From Corynebacterium uterequi (GTDB lineage Bacteria; Actinomycetota; Actinomycetes; Mycobacteriales; Mycobacteriaceae), in the NCBI RefSeq assembly GCF_001021065.1, contig NZ_CP011546.1, positions 2,294,001-2,358,000 of the forward strand: a stretch of DNA of 64,000 nt. The letters are read 5' to 3'. The translations under genes and the position numbers were made by a program. The notes under the pieces were generated by a model that worked only from the letters and a program-made list of their open reading frames with translations, did not search any database and was not told the origin of the DNA. This document shows positions 34,901-47,304 of this stretch, one piece after another (position 1 is the first letter of the stretch; every line of letters starts with the position of its first letter).

Positions 34901-35171
34901 CCAGACCCACACCGGCGCCCAGCTGCGCGTCGCCGCTGAAGGCCCGGGTGCGCCGAACGTCGTCGGCCAGATCGACCAGACCGACATTTTCTACGTCGCG
35001 GCCAACGCCCTCGACCTCGACACCCAGGCCGACATCGACCTGACCTCGAAGATGGGCCAGGGCGCGCCGGCCTCCCAGGGCACGCGCTGGGGCATCATCG
35101 CCGGTGGCGTTGTGCTCATCGTGGTGCTCGCCGTCGGCGCCTGGCTCGTTTCCCGGCGTAAGAGCGCCTAG
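31989..35171 (+). CDS. Double alkaline phosphatase (two PhoA modules), membrane-anchored
   Basis: 1060 residues from ATG 31989, preceded by GAGGAGG. A signal peptide ends at about ASAQ (residue 35). Two full PhoA modules follow. Module 1 (about 60-520) has VILIIGDGMGQQEIT, the nucleophile in VTDSAASATAWSTGAKT, VESASIDKRAHAADACGM, TADHSHSTQI and TGSQLRVAAFGPG. Module 2 (about 570-1020) repeats each: VVLLIGDGTGDSELT, VTDSAASATAWNTGAKT, VESASIDKADHDADICGQ, TADHAHTSQI and TGAQLRVAAEGPG. Both keep the metal and phosphate residues. The C-terminus WGIIAGGVVLIVVLAVGAWLV plus RRK is a membrane anchor. Ordinary PhoA has one module of about 450 residues. It probably releases phosphate from esters outside the cell. 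Confidence 0.9.
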   Translation: MKPFGRHVAAVISAGAIVLGTTIVPAASAQDANLAELADNARTFVPTYNGPESCNPKNPDGTPRAIKPGECAQFGTEGQQRTDAKARNVILIIGDGMGQQEITAARNYLKGASGRFEGLDNFTSTGTYTHHSIDQDGTFNYVTDSAASATAWSTGAKTYNGAIGVDLEQKPVETLMEKAKRAGMRTGNVTTSELQDATPAGAATHALNRKCYGPQESENSDSCQGEAFAKQYRENGGLGSISEQLLDLRADVTLGGGMEAFNQEVQVDGTAKTPFVPSEMKWTKGQTVLENAKSNGFNVVTDAAGLDAVTEANQDKPLLGVFGDGNLETRLAPSKATMGGSHGKPGQCEPQDTKGQPELKDMTRKAIELLDKKDEEKGFFLQVESASIDKRAHAADACGMIGEVERIDEAIKEALDFAREDGNTLVVVTADHSHSTQIIYDETDTVSPTTRLQTQDGGAMTVAYGTLPADVIVNDPKASTQHTGSQLRVAAFGPGEENVIGQIDQTDVFFVLANALGLNDVPAVPASTTLSDSAKGVLLGVDRNEPVDLSKSCYKTGDPSHVPGPGDCAQFGTKGQGIDDTKAKNVVLLIGDGTGDSELTSARNYLHGANGRFAGIDALPFTGSYTHFSLNKKRGGPDYVTDSAASATAWNTGAKTYSGGVGVLLDGTPVPNLMELAKAKGMKTGNVTTSEVQDATPASFATHALNRKCYGPVESENSESCQGEAFASQYRENQGLGSISEQLVDGRADITMGGGSEAFAQQVQVDGQWAGREWNKGKSVVDNARDNHGFQVVTNLDEMEALTEANQDKPVLGLFSEGNMPRLYEQSIPTVTGPKEPAKQCKLNPEFATSQPTLAQMTAKSLDLLQNDNGFLLQVESASIDKADHDADICGQVGEAAQFDDAIQVVREWVKKTGEPTLLITTADHAHTSQITANGALTAGRATKLITADGDDMTVNYATAATNEDEDALGGQTHTGAQLRVAAEGPGAPNVVGQIDQTDIFYVAANALDLDTQADIDLTSKMGQGAPASQGTRWGIIAGGVVLIVVLAVGAWLVSRRKSA

Positions 35172-35196
35172 GGCCACCAACACCCCTCCACCTGGG

Positions 35197-35224
35197 CGCC
35201 TAGCGCCTAGCGCCTAGCGCCTAG
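35197..35224. repeat. Four tandem CGCCTAG heptamers
   Basis: CGCCTAG occurs four times without gaps, 26 bp after the phosphatase stop codon. No function is evident; it is a slippage-prone simple repeat. Confidence 0.85.
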
Positions 35225-35368
35225 CGTCAGCGGGAGCCCGGGTGGTGAAAACCTAGGACAAACGGCAGGCCGCACACTGCGGCCTGTTCGCATATCACCA
35301 AAAGATTCTTCGCAAACACAAATACATACGCTCTTCCAGCACACTGTTTTGAAGAAAGGATGTGCAGC

Positions 35369-36184
35369 ATGGCACCGGCCAAGCAGGACATTCCCGTACG
35401 TAGAAACCGCAAAGACGCGGCCATGTGTATCCTGTGGCTCCTCTTCGCCGTCATGGTCACCGTGCAGATCGTCGGCGGGACCCTCGCCCGCTACGTCCGC
35501 CTGACCTGGTGGCCCCTGCTGCTCATCGCCGCGCTCATCATCGCCGTCTTCGCCGTTAACACGCTGCGGCGCACCCTGCGAGGCGACGCCGTCTCCCACG
35601 CCCACGACGGCGAACCGGACACCAGCCGTATCCAGTGGCTGCTGCTGCTCCCGGTACTCCTCATCACCCTGTGTGCCCCAAGCTCACTCGGCAGCGCCAT
35701 GCTCGACAACACGACGACCGGCGGCGGCCAGTCCGGCACCCGTCCTAACGTCGGCGTGCTCAACGCCTCGGGCAGCATTGACTTCCCGCCGTTGGACCCC
35801 TCGGGTGTCAACGAGCTCACCCTGGAGGAAATCTCCGACCGCTACACCTTCGGTGAACCCGAGGCTCTCGACGGCCAGAAGATCTCCTTCGTCGGCTTCG
35901 TCTCCCACGGTGACTCCGTCGGCGGCCGCGACGTCGCCTCCGGCGAAGACACCGCCACCGTGGATGCTGACCGGGTGCTTGTCAACCGCTTCAAGATCTA
36001 CTGCTGTGCCGCCGACGCCATCGCCTACACCGTGCAACTCAACGGAGGCGGCGACTTCGCCGACGACCAATGGGTCGAAGTCGAAGGCGTCGCCAACATG
36101 GCCGCCTCCGAAGGCGGTATCCGCCTCGTCGTCGACGCCCAATCCGTCACCCCCATCCACTCGCCGAAGGTGCCGTACCTGTGA
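35369..36184 (+). CDS. TIGR03943 family (DUF1980) membrane protein
   Basis: 271 residues from ATG 35369, with AAAGG nine bases before it (ATG 35360 also possible). Two membrane segments lie in the first 75 residues and a third near residue 100; the rest is extracytoplasmic, with GQKISFVGFVSH and VLVNRFKIYCCAADAIAYTVQL, the conserved Cys-Cys-Ala-Ala-Asp-Ala motif of TIGR03943 (YcgQ type). It partners with a COG0701 permease, whose GTG overlaps its stop. In Bacillus, the related ycgR-ycgQ pair belongs to the zinc-starvation regulon. A link to metal handling here is inference. Confidence 0.85.
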   Translation: MAPAKQDIPVRRNRKDAAMCILWLLFAVMVTVQIVGGTLARYVRLTWWPLLLIAALIIAVFAVNTLRRTLRGDAVSHAHDGEPDTSRIQWLLLLPVLLITLCAPSSLGSAMLDNTTTGGGQSGTRPNVGVLNASGSIDFPPLDPSGVNELTLEEISDRYTFGEPEALDGQKISFVGFVSHGDSVGGRDVASGEDTATVDADRVLVNRFKIYCCAADAIAYTVQLNGGGDFADDQWVEVEGVANMAASEGGIRLVVDAQSVTPIHSPKVPYL

Positions 36185-37299
36185 CCGAGACTTCTTCCCC
36201 CGTCAGCGTGCACGAGCACGACCACGCCCACCACGTCACCGAACAACAACGACGCCAGGGCCTCGCCCGCACGCTCCCCACCTGGTTCATCGCCCTCGCA
36301 GCGGTGAGCGCCGCGCTGCTCATCTACACCCAGGTGGTTCCCACGAACTGGGTCGGCAGCGTCTCCAACCCCTTCATTAAGCTGCCCAGCGACGTCGAAG
36401 CCTGGGCCGCGATCACCATCGCCGTCATCATCCAGGCGTTCCCGTTCCTGGTCCTCGGCGTGGTGGTGTCCGCCGCGATCTCCACCTTCGCATCCGGCGC
36501 CTTCCTCCAGCGCATCATGCCTCGAGACTCCTTCCTCGCCGTGCCCACCGCCAGCGTCTCCGCCGTCGCCCTACCCGGCTGCGAATGCGCCTCCGTGCCC
36601 GTGTCTCGATCGCTCATGCGCTCCGGGCTGTCCCCGGCGGCGTCGTTGGCCTTCTTGCTGGCGGCACCTTCGCTCAATCCGGTCGTCATCGTCTCCACGG
36701 CCGTGGCCTTCAACGCCATGATCGAGATGGCCTGGGCGCGTTTCTTCGCCTCCCTGCTCGCCGTGATTCTCGCCGGCTGGGCATGGATCATCCTGGGCGA
36801 TAACCGACTCATGAAGGACCGGCTCGGCGAACAAACCCAGGAGGACATCGACCACCACCGCGCCGAAATGCAAGGACGCACCGCCGCCCAGAAATGGGCC
36901 ACGTTCCAGGCGGCCGCGCTGCACGACCTCACCCAGGCCGGATCCTTCCTCGTCCTCGGTGCCATGGTCGCCGGCCTGGTCAAGGTCGTCATCCCCGCCC
37001 AATGGTTCCTCACTCTTGCTCGCCAACCCGCGCTGGTGATCCTCGTCATGGCGCTCTTCGCCATCCTGCTCTCGCTCTGCTCCGAAGCCGACGCGTTCGT
37101 CGCCGCGTCGTTTACCGCCGTGTCCCCCACCGCCCAACTCGTGTTCCTCGTTGTCGGCCCCGTGGTGGACATCAAGCTCATTGCCATGCAAGGCGGATCC
37201 TTCGGGTGGGCCTTCACTCGACGCTTCGTGCCCATCGTCTTAGTCTGCGCGATCCTCTCCGCCTCGCTTGTCGGAATGATTATCTTCGGCAGGTTCTAA
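36181..37299 (+). CDS. COG0701 permease (YraQ/YcgR type)
   Basis: 372 residues from GTG 36181, which overlaps the stop of the TIGR03943 gene as GTGA. A His-rich N-terminus (VHEHDHAHHVTE) could bind metal. About eight membrane segments follow, with the family motif VALPGCECASVPVSRSLMRSGLSP (two cysteines two apart, then a proline) and AFLLAAPSLNPVVIVST in the first half, and SEADAFVAASF with KLIAMQGGSFGWAF in the second. The substrate of these permeases is not established; the histidines and the pairing suggest a metal or metallated compound. The operon ends here. Confidence 0.88.
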   Translation: MTETSSPVSVHEHDHAHHVTEQQRRQGLARTLPTWFIALAAVSAALLIYTQVVPTNWVGSVSNPFIKLPSDVEAWAAITIAVIIQAFPFLVLGVVVSAAISTFASGAFLQRIMPRDSFLAVPTASVSAVALPGCECASVPVSRSLMRSGLSPAASLAFLLAAPSLNPVVIVSTAVAFNAMIEMAWARFFASLLAVILAGWAWIILGDNRLMKDRLGEQTQEDIDHHRAEMQGRTAAQKWATFQAAALHDLTQAGSFLVLGAMVAGLVKVVIPAQWFLTLARQPALVILVMALFAILLSLCSEADAFVAASFTAVSPTAQLVFLVVGPVVDIKLIAMQGGSFGWAFTRRFVPIVLVCAILSASLVGMIIFGRF

Positions 37300-37418
37300 G
37301 CGCTACGGTCTTGCCCACGGTGCGCCGGGTTGCGCCGGCTGGGGCCGGGTTGCGCCGGCTGGGGCCGGCTCGGCTCGGCGACGGAAGCTCCGGTCCGTTC
37401 GAGTACGGGCACGCCCTT

Positions 37419-37475
37419 CTTGGAAGCCGAACTCGGTGGGGTGTAGTGGCTGTTTGAAACTTTTAACATGATGCC
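37419..37475. repeat. 57-bp direct repeat, copy 1
   Basis: Begins CTTGGAAGCCGAACTCGG and ends GAAACTTTTAACATGATGCC. About four fifths identical to copy 2 at 37601. The last 20 bases also occur near 7.8 kb. Confidence 0.8.
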
Positions 37476-37600
37476 CCCGCCTGCGATTGTCGCCAGGATC
37501 AAGAGCCGATGGAATGACGCGGGCAGGTGCGTCACCGATGCGTGGAACGTATCGCGACCGTCGCCTGAAGCCGGTGGCTTTCGAGTTGAGAGGTCCCAGC

Positions 37601-37657
37601 CTTGGTCGCCGAATTCTGTGTGGTGTAGTGGTGATCGGAAACTTTTAACATGATGCC
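37601..37657. repeat. 57-bp direct repeat, copy 2
   Basis: Begins CTTGGTCGCCGAATTCTG and ends GAAACTTTTAACATGATGCC. Same orientation as copy 1, 182 bp start to start. Confidence 0.8.
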
Positions 37658-37804
37658 GCCTGGCAGCGACTCTTGAAAAGTAGCCTTCTGGGAGCGGGCC
37701 TCAGAGCACACGGAGGACGATGCACGGCATAGTCGTTCACAGGAATCGTGCCGACACCGGTTCTTTGCGTTTCGGACTTTCGACACGTCGACTCGCCGTG
37801 GATT

Positions 37805-38494
37805 GGCTACACGTATAGCCGCAGAGGAAGCCGCCTCGGGATCTGGCGCCGCTTCAAGCCCTGGTCCCGCTACCTAGCCGATCGTTCTCCTATGCGCGCC
37901 TGTAGCCTCTCACCGGAAGGGAGCATCTGACCCGGGAAGCCGGTTCCATAAAGGGTTGTTCATAGTGGCTACACGTCTAGCCGGTTTGGCTCTTCGCTGT
38001 CACCCGAGAGCTGGTAGTGCAGGAATCGGCGGTGTCGGTGAGTCTGACGGTCGACTCACGTCCCGCCCGACTCCGGAATCGGACCCCGGCACAAGGCCGT
38101 CACATTCGCCGGCAACCCGAGACATCGCCGGCAGCGACACTGCACTGCCGACTATGCCCGGCATAGTCTCTCACAGGAATCACCTAGTAAGCATCGGCGC
38201 GGACGAATGTATAAAGCCTAGGGCGATGGTAGCTACACGTGTAGCCGTTGAGGCACGCCGGCACTGTCGATAGCGTCTCGGAACTGCCGCCGACGACACA
38301 CAACACTATGCCCACCCAGGGCCCCCAAAATCCCCATAAGCCAGCTGAAATAGTGGCTACACGTGTAGCCGTTGAGGCACGCCGGCACTGTCGATAGCCT
38401 CAAGGAACTGCCGCCGACGACACACAACACTATGCCCACCCAGAGCCCCCAAAATTCCCATAAGCCAGTTGAAATAGTGGCTACGCGTGTAGCC
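37805..38494. repeat. Array of five GGCTACACGTGTAGCC palindromes
   Basis: Copies at 37805-37820, 37967-37982, 38231-38246, 38355-38370 and 38479-38494, each with at most one or two changes from the perfect 16-base palindrome. The last three are exactly 124 bp apart because two near-identical 108-bp segments separate them. A second palindrome, GACTATGCC-C-GGCATAGTC, is at 38150-38168, and a degenerate form near 37718-37738; both are followed by TCACAGGAATC. The array sits behind the rRNA terminator. Confidence 0.85.
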
Positions 38495-38544
38495 AGCCAG
38501 AGCAACCCCCAAAACCAGTGGCGCCCGCAACAACCCCACACACG

Positions 38545-38623
38545 CAAACAAAAAGGTGGTGGGTGACACCACCCCCCCAACCCCCACAACGGGGAGCCAC
38601 GAGGGCTGGTATCACCCACCACC
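38545..38623 (-). terminator. Terminator of the rRNA operon
   Basis: On the minus strand GGTGGTGGGTGATACC (38623-38608) pairs with GGTGTCACCCACCACC (38570-38555) and runs into TTTTTGTTTG. A 16-base stem with one non-Watson-Crick position and a 37-base loop. Confidence 0.9.
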
Positions 38624-38638
38624 AATCATGAAGTTAAA

Positions 38639-38760
38639 GTATCGGCAGCAACCTACTCTCCCACACCCTCCCGAGTGCAGTACCATCAGCACGAATGAGC
38701 TTAGCTTCCGGGTTCGAAAAGGGGACCGGGCGTTTCCTCACCGTCATCAACCACCGACAC
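38639..38760 (-). rRNA. rrf: 5S ribosomal RNA
   Basis: About 122 nt. The minus strand reads GTGTCGG at its 5' end and CCGATAC at its 3' end, which pair as helix I. Between them are AAACGCCCGGTCCC, CGAACCCGGAAGCTAAG, TGATGGTACTGC and GGGAGAGTAGG, all standard 5S segments. The ends are set by the terminal helix and may be off by a few bases. Confidence 0.95.
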
Positions 38761-38892
38761 AACCAACCAACACAACACACAACCACCCAACGGTGGCCTG
38801 GTGCCGTGCCAGACACTGCATAACGAACGCGACACAACTAATTTTTCTGCTTGCTGCTTATAGTGCAACACTCTCTGCTTGCGGCAAACACA

Positions 38893-43929
<5,037 letters not shown>

Positions 43930-44256
43930 AACAATCATGTTTCAAGGCGAAAGAGCCCAAACACTGACAAAAAATCCAAAAAATTACATGAACAAAAAAC
44001 AACCACTGATTACATCACGCAGCCAGGCACATCCGACGAGGAAAAACCACCACAACCACGCAACAACCAACCCCCACCACAACAAAGCAGCAAAGGGAAG
44101 GCAACAATCACCAGCCATCAATCACCCACGCACAACACCCCACCCCCGCCAACAGCAGGGAACCAAGGTGCCGGGCACACGCAACCACAACCAGCAACCA
44201 TCACCCACACCACCAACCCACAACAGGCCAGTGATACTGGACAGTGACAACAAAAA

Positions 44257-44296
44257 AATTCAAGTAGTTGACACACTATTGAGTTCTCACACAACA
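44257..44296 (-). promoter_or_regulatory. boxA-like antitermination element in the rRNA leader
   Basis: The minus strand reads TGTGTGAGAACTCAATAGTG followed by TGTCAACT and a T-run. It is nearly identical to the mycobacterial rrn leader boxA region and to the spacer copy. Confidence 0.8.
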
Positions 44297-44426
44297 CGAA
44301 CACGCAACCACACCACCACCAACAAGAAGCAGCAGAGCAACCACGGCCCATAAAAAAGCCAGACAACCAAGCCACCAACCAACCCACAAGCAGTGAGCGG
44401 CGCGACCAGCCGCGCTGACCCAGACA

Positions 44427-44455
44427 AAGTTACCCACACACCACACAAACCACAA
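44427..44455 (-). promoter_or_regulatory. Probable rRNA promoter
   Basis: On the minus strand TTGTGG (44455-44450), a 17-base spacer and TAACTT (44432-44427). It lies about 130 bp upstream of the boxA element and right after the GntR stop codon. Other promoters further upstream are possible. Confidence 0.45.
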
Positions 44456-44464
44456 ACCCCCAGC

Positions 44465-44848
44465 TCACAGACCATAAAAGCCACGACTCTCGGCTACCTT
44501 GTCAATGAGTTCATGCAACTGCGCCCGCGTGAGACGTAGCCGGACCGCCTCATCGACGACCGGGGCCAGGAACGCTCCCGCGAACTCCTCGCGTCGCCGA
44601 TCAAGCACCCGTCGTCGCGCCCCTTGAGAGACGAACATGCCTACACCACGCACCTTGTGCAGGACTCCTCGAGCGGCGAGGAGGGCTACGCCCCGTCGGG
44701 CGGTGGCCGGATTGATGCTGTGAAAGTTGGCGAGCTCGTTGGTCGACGGGGCGCGCTGACCCTCGCCGAGCGCTTCTTCGACGATGGCGTCCTCGATCAG
44801 CGAGGCGATCTGTTGGTAGAGGGGTTCCGGGACGGCCACGACGCTCAC
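44465..44848 (-). CDS. GntR-family regulator, YtrA type
   Basis: 127 residues from GTG 44848. The winged helix is EPLYQQIASLIEDAIVEEALGEGQRAPSTNELANFHSINPATARRGVALLAARGVLHKVRGVGMFVS, followed by only about 50 residues. This short form is typical of the YtrA subfamily. YtrA regulators usually sit with an ABC transporter; here none is near, and the rRNA operon follows downstream instead. An inverted repeat 18 bp before the start is probably its own operator. Its mRNA could read into the rRNA leader. Confidence 0.9.
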   Translation of the reverse strand: MSVVAVPEPLYQQIASLIEDAIVEEALGEGQRAPSTNELANFHSINPATARRGVALLAARGVLHKVRGVGMFVSQGARRRVLDRRREEFAGAFLAPVVDEAVRLRLTRAQLHELIDKVAESRGFYGL

Positions 44849-44865
44849 TTCCGCGCAAGGACTGG

Positions 44866-44889
44866 GGTTAGTTACTGATATGACTAACC
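44866..44889. promoter_or_regulatory. Probable GntR operator
   Basis: GGTTAGT-TACTGATATG-ACTAACC, perfect seven-base arms, between the divergent GntR and NYN genes. YtrA-type repressors bind such GTTAGT-like palindromes upstream of their own genes. Confidence 0.65.
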
Positions 44890-45034
44890 TACCCGTTTGG
44901 GGCCCGGCCCGTGGGGCATCCCCCGATGGGTAGGTCTCTCACCTGCAGGGATCGACGTTGCGCGGTTTTTGAGGCATTCTGGAGGCCGTAAACTAACTTC
45001 AGCTTAGACACGAATAGATACGGACTTAGGAGCC

Positions 45035-46366
45035 ATGCTTGAACGCACATTGGTATTCGTCGATACCTCTTACCTACTAGCCAGCTTTTATAACTCGTGG
45101 GAGACAGGAGCCCGCTCGCAACTTGAAATCGACCTGCCCGAGGTCGTGTCGGTCCTCGGCGTGATGATCGAAAAGCAACTTGACCAGCCGATTCATCGCC
45201 AAAATTGGTACGACGGCATCCCCGACTCCGGCCCGCACCGCTACCAACGCGCGCTTCGTTCGTGCGACGGGGTGCAATTGCGCACGGGTCAACTCATCGA
45301 GTGGGGTGAGCGTCGCACGCAAAAGGGCGTGGACACGAGGCTGGTCGCCGACATGGTCATCGCCGGGCTGCGGCAGCAGTTCACCGACATCGTTCTTGTG
45401 TCCGGCGACGCAGACATGATCCCCGGTGTCCAAGAGGCCACTCTCAACGGCGTGCGGGTTCACCTCTACGGCTTCGGGTGGGATTCCATGTCCTCGGCCT
45501 TGCGCCATGCCTGCGACACGACCACCATTTTGGATCCTCGCGAGGATTTCGCGGACGCCATGCAGCTGCAGATCCTCGAGGGTCCCCTGCCACCAGCCCC
45601 CCGCGAACGACCCATCGGTGACGCCGAACCAGTTGAAGACCTGGGGATGACCCCCGTCCCGGAGGGCAATCCGCTGTCCGCGGGGGCTATCCGCTCCCAG
45701 GCATCGGCGTCGCGGCGCACTGCCTCCTCGTCCAGCGGAGGCGATCAGCTCCCGGCCCGGACCGCTGCGCACACTCACGACGCCGGTCCGGGCTCTACGC
45801 TCCCCCAAGACACGCAGGATGAGTCAGCCAACCACGCTGAGGCCGTCGTCGAAGAAAGCGCGAGCGACACCGACGCCGCCGCCGTCGAAGCAGAGGCTAC
45901 GCCGGCACCCGACACTGCCACTGAAACACAGCACTCGACTGCGCAGGAGGACGCTCCGACCGAGGACTTCGAGGACCAGACAGTCTCGCGTCCCACCCCG
46001 TCGCCGGCGAATATGAAGCGCTCCGCGCCGAAGCCGTCGATGATGGCGCCGCGTCGTAAGCTGCGCTCCCGCTACGTTCCGCTACCCGAAGAGGTGTGGA
46101 GCTCGGCCGGTTTCCAGACCCCCTTCGACGTCGGCCAGCAGTACGCCATCTGGTGGTTCGAGAACGCCGCCAGCACCGAGCAGCGCGACGGCGCCCACAT
46201 GCTCTCCGGAGGCGGGTTGCCGCCGGACATTGATCGGCCGCTGCTGCAATTCGCGTGCGAGACGCTCCACGAGTACACCCTCAGCGAGCATCAGCGGGTG
46301 AGCCTGCGCGACGGATTCCACTCCGGAATCCGCGGCGTGCTCATCAACGCCAGCAAGCGCTTCTAG
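45035..46366 (+). CDS. NYN-domain (PIN-like) putative ribonuclease
   Basis: 443 residues, ATG 45035 with GGAG upstream. Residues 1-180 are a NYN/LabA-like domain: the first aspartate in LVFVDTSYLL, then KGVDTRLVADMVIAGL and VLVSGDADMIPGVQEA, the acidic set that binds metal in PIN-like nucleases, and GVRVHLYGFGWDSMSSALRHACD. Residues 190-340 are low-complexity, rich in Ser, Ala, Glu and Thr. The last 110 (YVPLPEEVWSSAGFQTPFDVGQQYA) form a separate domain that may bind RNA. It probably cuts or degrades RNA; the target is unknown. It converges on the RsmP gene, four residues' worth of bases overlapping. Confidence 0.82.
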   Translation: MLERTLVFVDTSYLLASFYNSWETGARSQLEIDLPEVVSVLGVMIEKQLDQPIHRQNWYDGIPDSGPHRYQRALRSCDGVQLRTGQLIEWGERRTQKGVDTRLVADMVIAGLRQQFTDIVLVSGDADMIPGVQEATLNGVRVHLYGFGWDSMSSALRHACDTTTILDPREDFADAMQLQILEGPLPPAPRERPIGDAEPVEDLGMTPVPEGNPLSAGAIRSQASASRRTASSSSGGDQLPARTAAHTHDAGPGSTLPQDTQDESANHAEAVVEESASDTDAAAVEAEATPAPDTATETQHSTAQEDAPTEDFEDQTVSRPTPSPANMKRSAPKPSMMAPRRKLRSRYVPLPEEVWSSAGFQTPFDVGQQYAIWWFENAASTEQRDGAHMLSGGGLPPDIDRPLLQFACETLHEYTLSEHQRVSLRDGFHSGIRGVLINASKRF

Positions 46367-47223
46367 CGCCGCTCGCCACCGTCGGCGGAACTGCCGCCGT
46401 CGGCGGGCCCGTCGACGGGTTCCGCGTCGACGATCGCTTCGGTCTCCGAGTCCTCCGCGGGCTCCGGCGTCGGTGCCTCAAGCTCCGGCGCCGGCTTGTT
46501 CGCCCCCATGGAGGCGCGGATTTCGGCGAGCTTGCTCGCTGCAGCGATGTCGGTGCCGGCACTGGCGATCTCGGCCATGCGGTCAGTGACCGTGTTCTGG
46601 GTGAGTTCCTGGGCGCCGAGGGCGTCGGCGTATCGGCGCTCGATCTTGTCCCGAACGGCGTCGAGGTTCGGAACGGAGTCGTCCTGCCCGCCGAACTGGT
46701 TGAGCTGGTCCATCGCCTTCGCGCTTTGCTCCTGCATGGCGGCCTGGTCTGCCTGGGCGAGGAGCTTGTCCGCTTCGGCGAGCTGCGCGCTCAGGCGTGC
46801 CTCAGACTGCTGTTGCTGCTGCTTGGCCTGCTCGGCCGCGTGGGCGGCTTGTTCGTACATCCGCTTCGTATTCGCGAGCTCGTTTTCCACGGCCACCAGC
46901 TGGGAGGCGATGACCTCGGCGGTGTTGGTGTACTGCTGGGCCTTGGCCGCGTCGCCGGCGGCAGCCGCCTGATCGGCCGCCTCCAAGGCGGTGCGGGCCT
47001 TCTGCTGGTGGTCGGCCTGGGACTTCACCAGCCGGTCGATCTGCATCTCAAGCTGCTTCGCGTTTCCGATGATGCTCGCCGCCTGCTGGCTGATCTCGCG
47101 GTGCTGGCTCTTTGCGGCGTCGACGGCCTGCTGCACCTGGACCTTGGGGTCTGCGTTGGCGTCGATCTTGTAGTCGAAGGACGACATCAGATACTTCCAG
47201 CCTTTGCGGAAGGGGTTAGCCAT
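46363..47223 (-). CDS. rsmP: PspA/RsmP-like coiled-coil protein
   Basis: 286 residues. After MANPFRKGWKYLMSSFDYKIDANADPKVQVQQAVDAAK, which is the PspA/IM30-type amphipathic start, residues 40-170 are a nearly unbroken coiled coil with a QQQQQ run, and the tail is acidic and Pro/Glu-rich. It corresponds to RsmP of C. glutamicum, an intermediate-filament-like protein needed for rod shape and regulated by phosphorylation. It is therefore likely a cytoskeletal or polar-growth protein at the membrane. It lies next to the thioredoxin gene (upstream) and converges with the NYN gene. Confidence 0.85.
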   Translation of the reverse strand: MANPFRKGWKYLMSSFDYKIDANADPKVQVQQAVDAAKSQHREISQQAASIIGNAKQLEMQIDRLVKSQADHQQKARTALEAADQAAAAGDAAKAQQYTNTAEVIASQLVAVENELANTKRMYEQAAHAAEQAKQQQQQSEARLSAQLAEADKLLAQADQAAMQEQSAKAMDQLNQFGGQDDSVPNLDAVRDKIERRYADALGAQELTQNTVTDRMAEIASAGTDIAAASKLAEIRASMGANKPAPELEAPTPEPAEDSETEAIVDAEPVDGPADGGSSADGGERR

Positions 47224-47304
47224 GAGAAAGCGCCTTTCACTCGTTTACTTCAAGAGTCTAGAGAGAAAGGCGCGTCGTCGCCGGTTGCTGCCGGGGAAGC
47301 TGGC

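Larger units (their letters stand above)
37300..38554. other. Gene-free region with repeats, downstream of the rRNA operon
   Basis: About 1.25 kb in which I see no convincing gene on either strand. It contains GGTTGCGCCGGCTGGGGCC in two tandem copies near 37327-37365, two 57-bp direct repeats, two forms of a GACTATGCC/GGCATAGTC element and five copies of the GGCTACACGTGTAGCC palindrome. Open frames here follow the repeat structure and are not conserved beyond it. Confidence 0.7.
43930..44464 (-). other. rRNA operon leader region
   Basis: About 535 bp between the GntR gene and 16S. No gene is visible. It holds a probable promoter near the GntR stop codon, the boxA-like element and a long A/C-rich (plus strand) leader that would be removed in processing. 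Confidence 0.75.

Noticed and set aside
32748..35183. 811-codon open frame on the minus strand opposite the double phosphatase.
   Set aside because: It is the GC-rich shadow of the PhoA gene: it follows the third-codon bias, has no ribosome site and its translation is a Gly/Val/Leu-rich sequence without domains.
38231..38494. Regularly spaced palindromes resembling a CRISPR array.
   Set aside because: The sequences between the palindromes are about 108 bp long and nearly identical to each other, so they are tandem repeats, not unique spacers. There are no cas genes.
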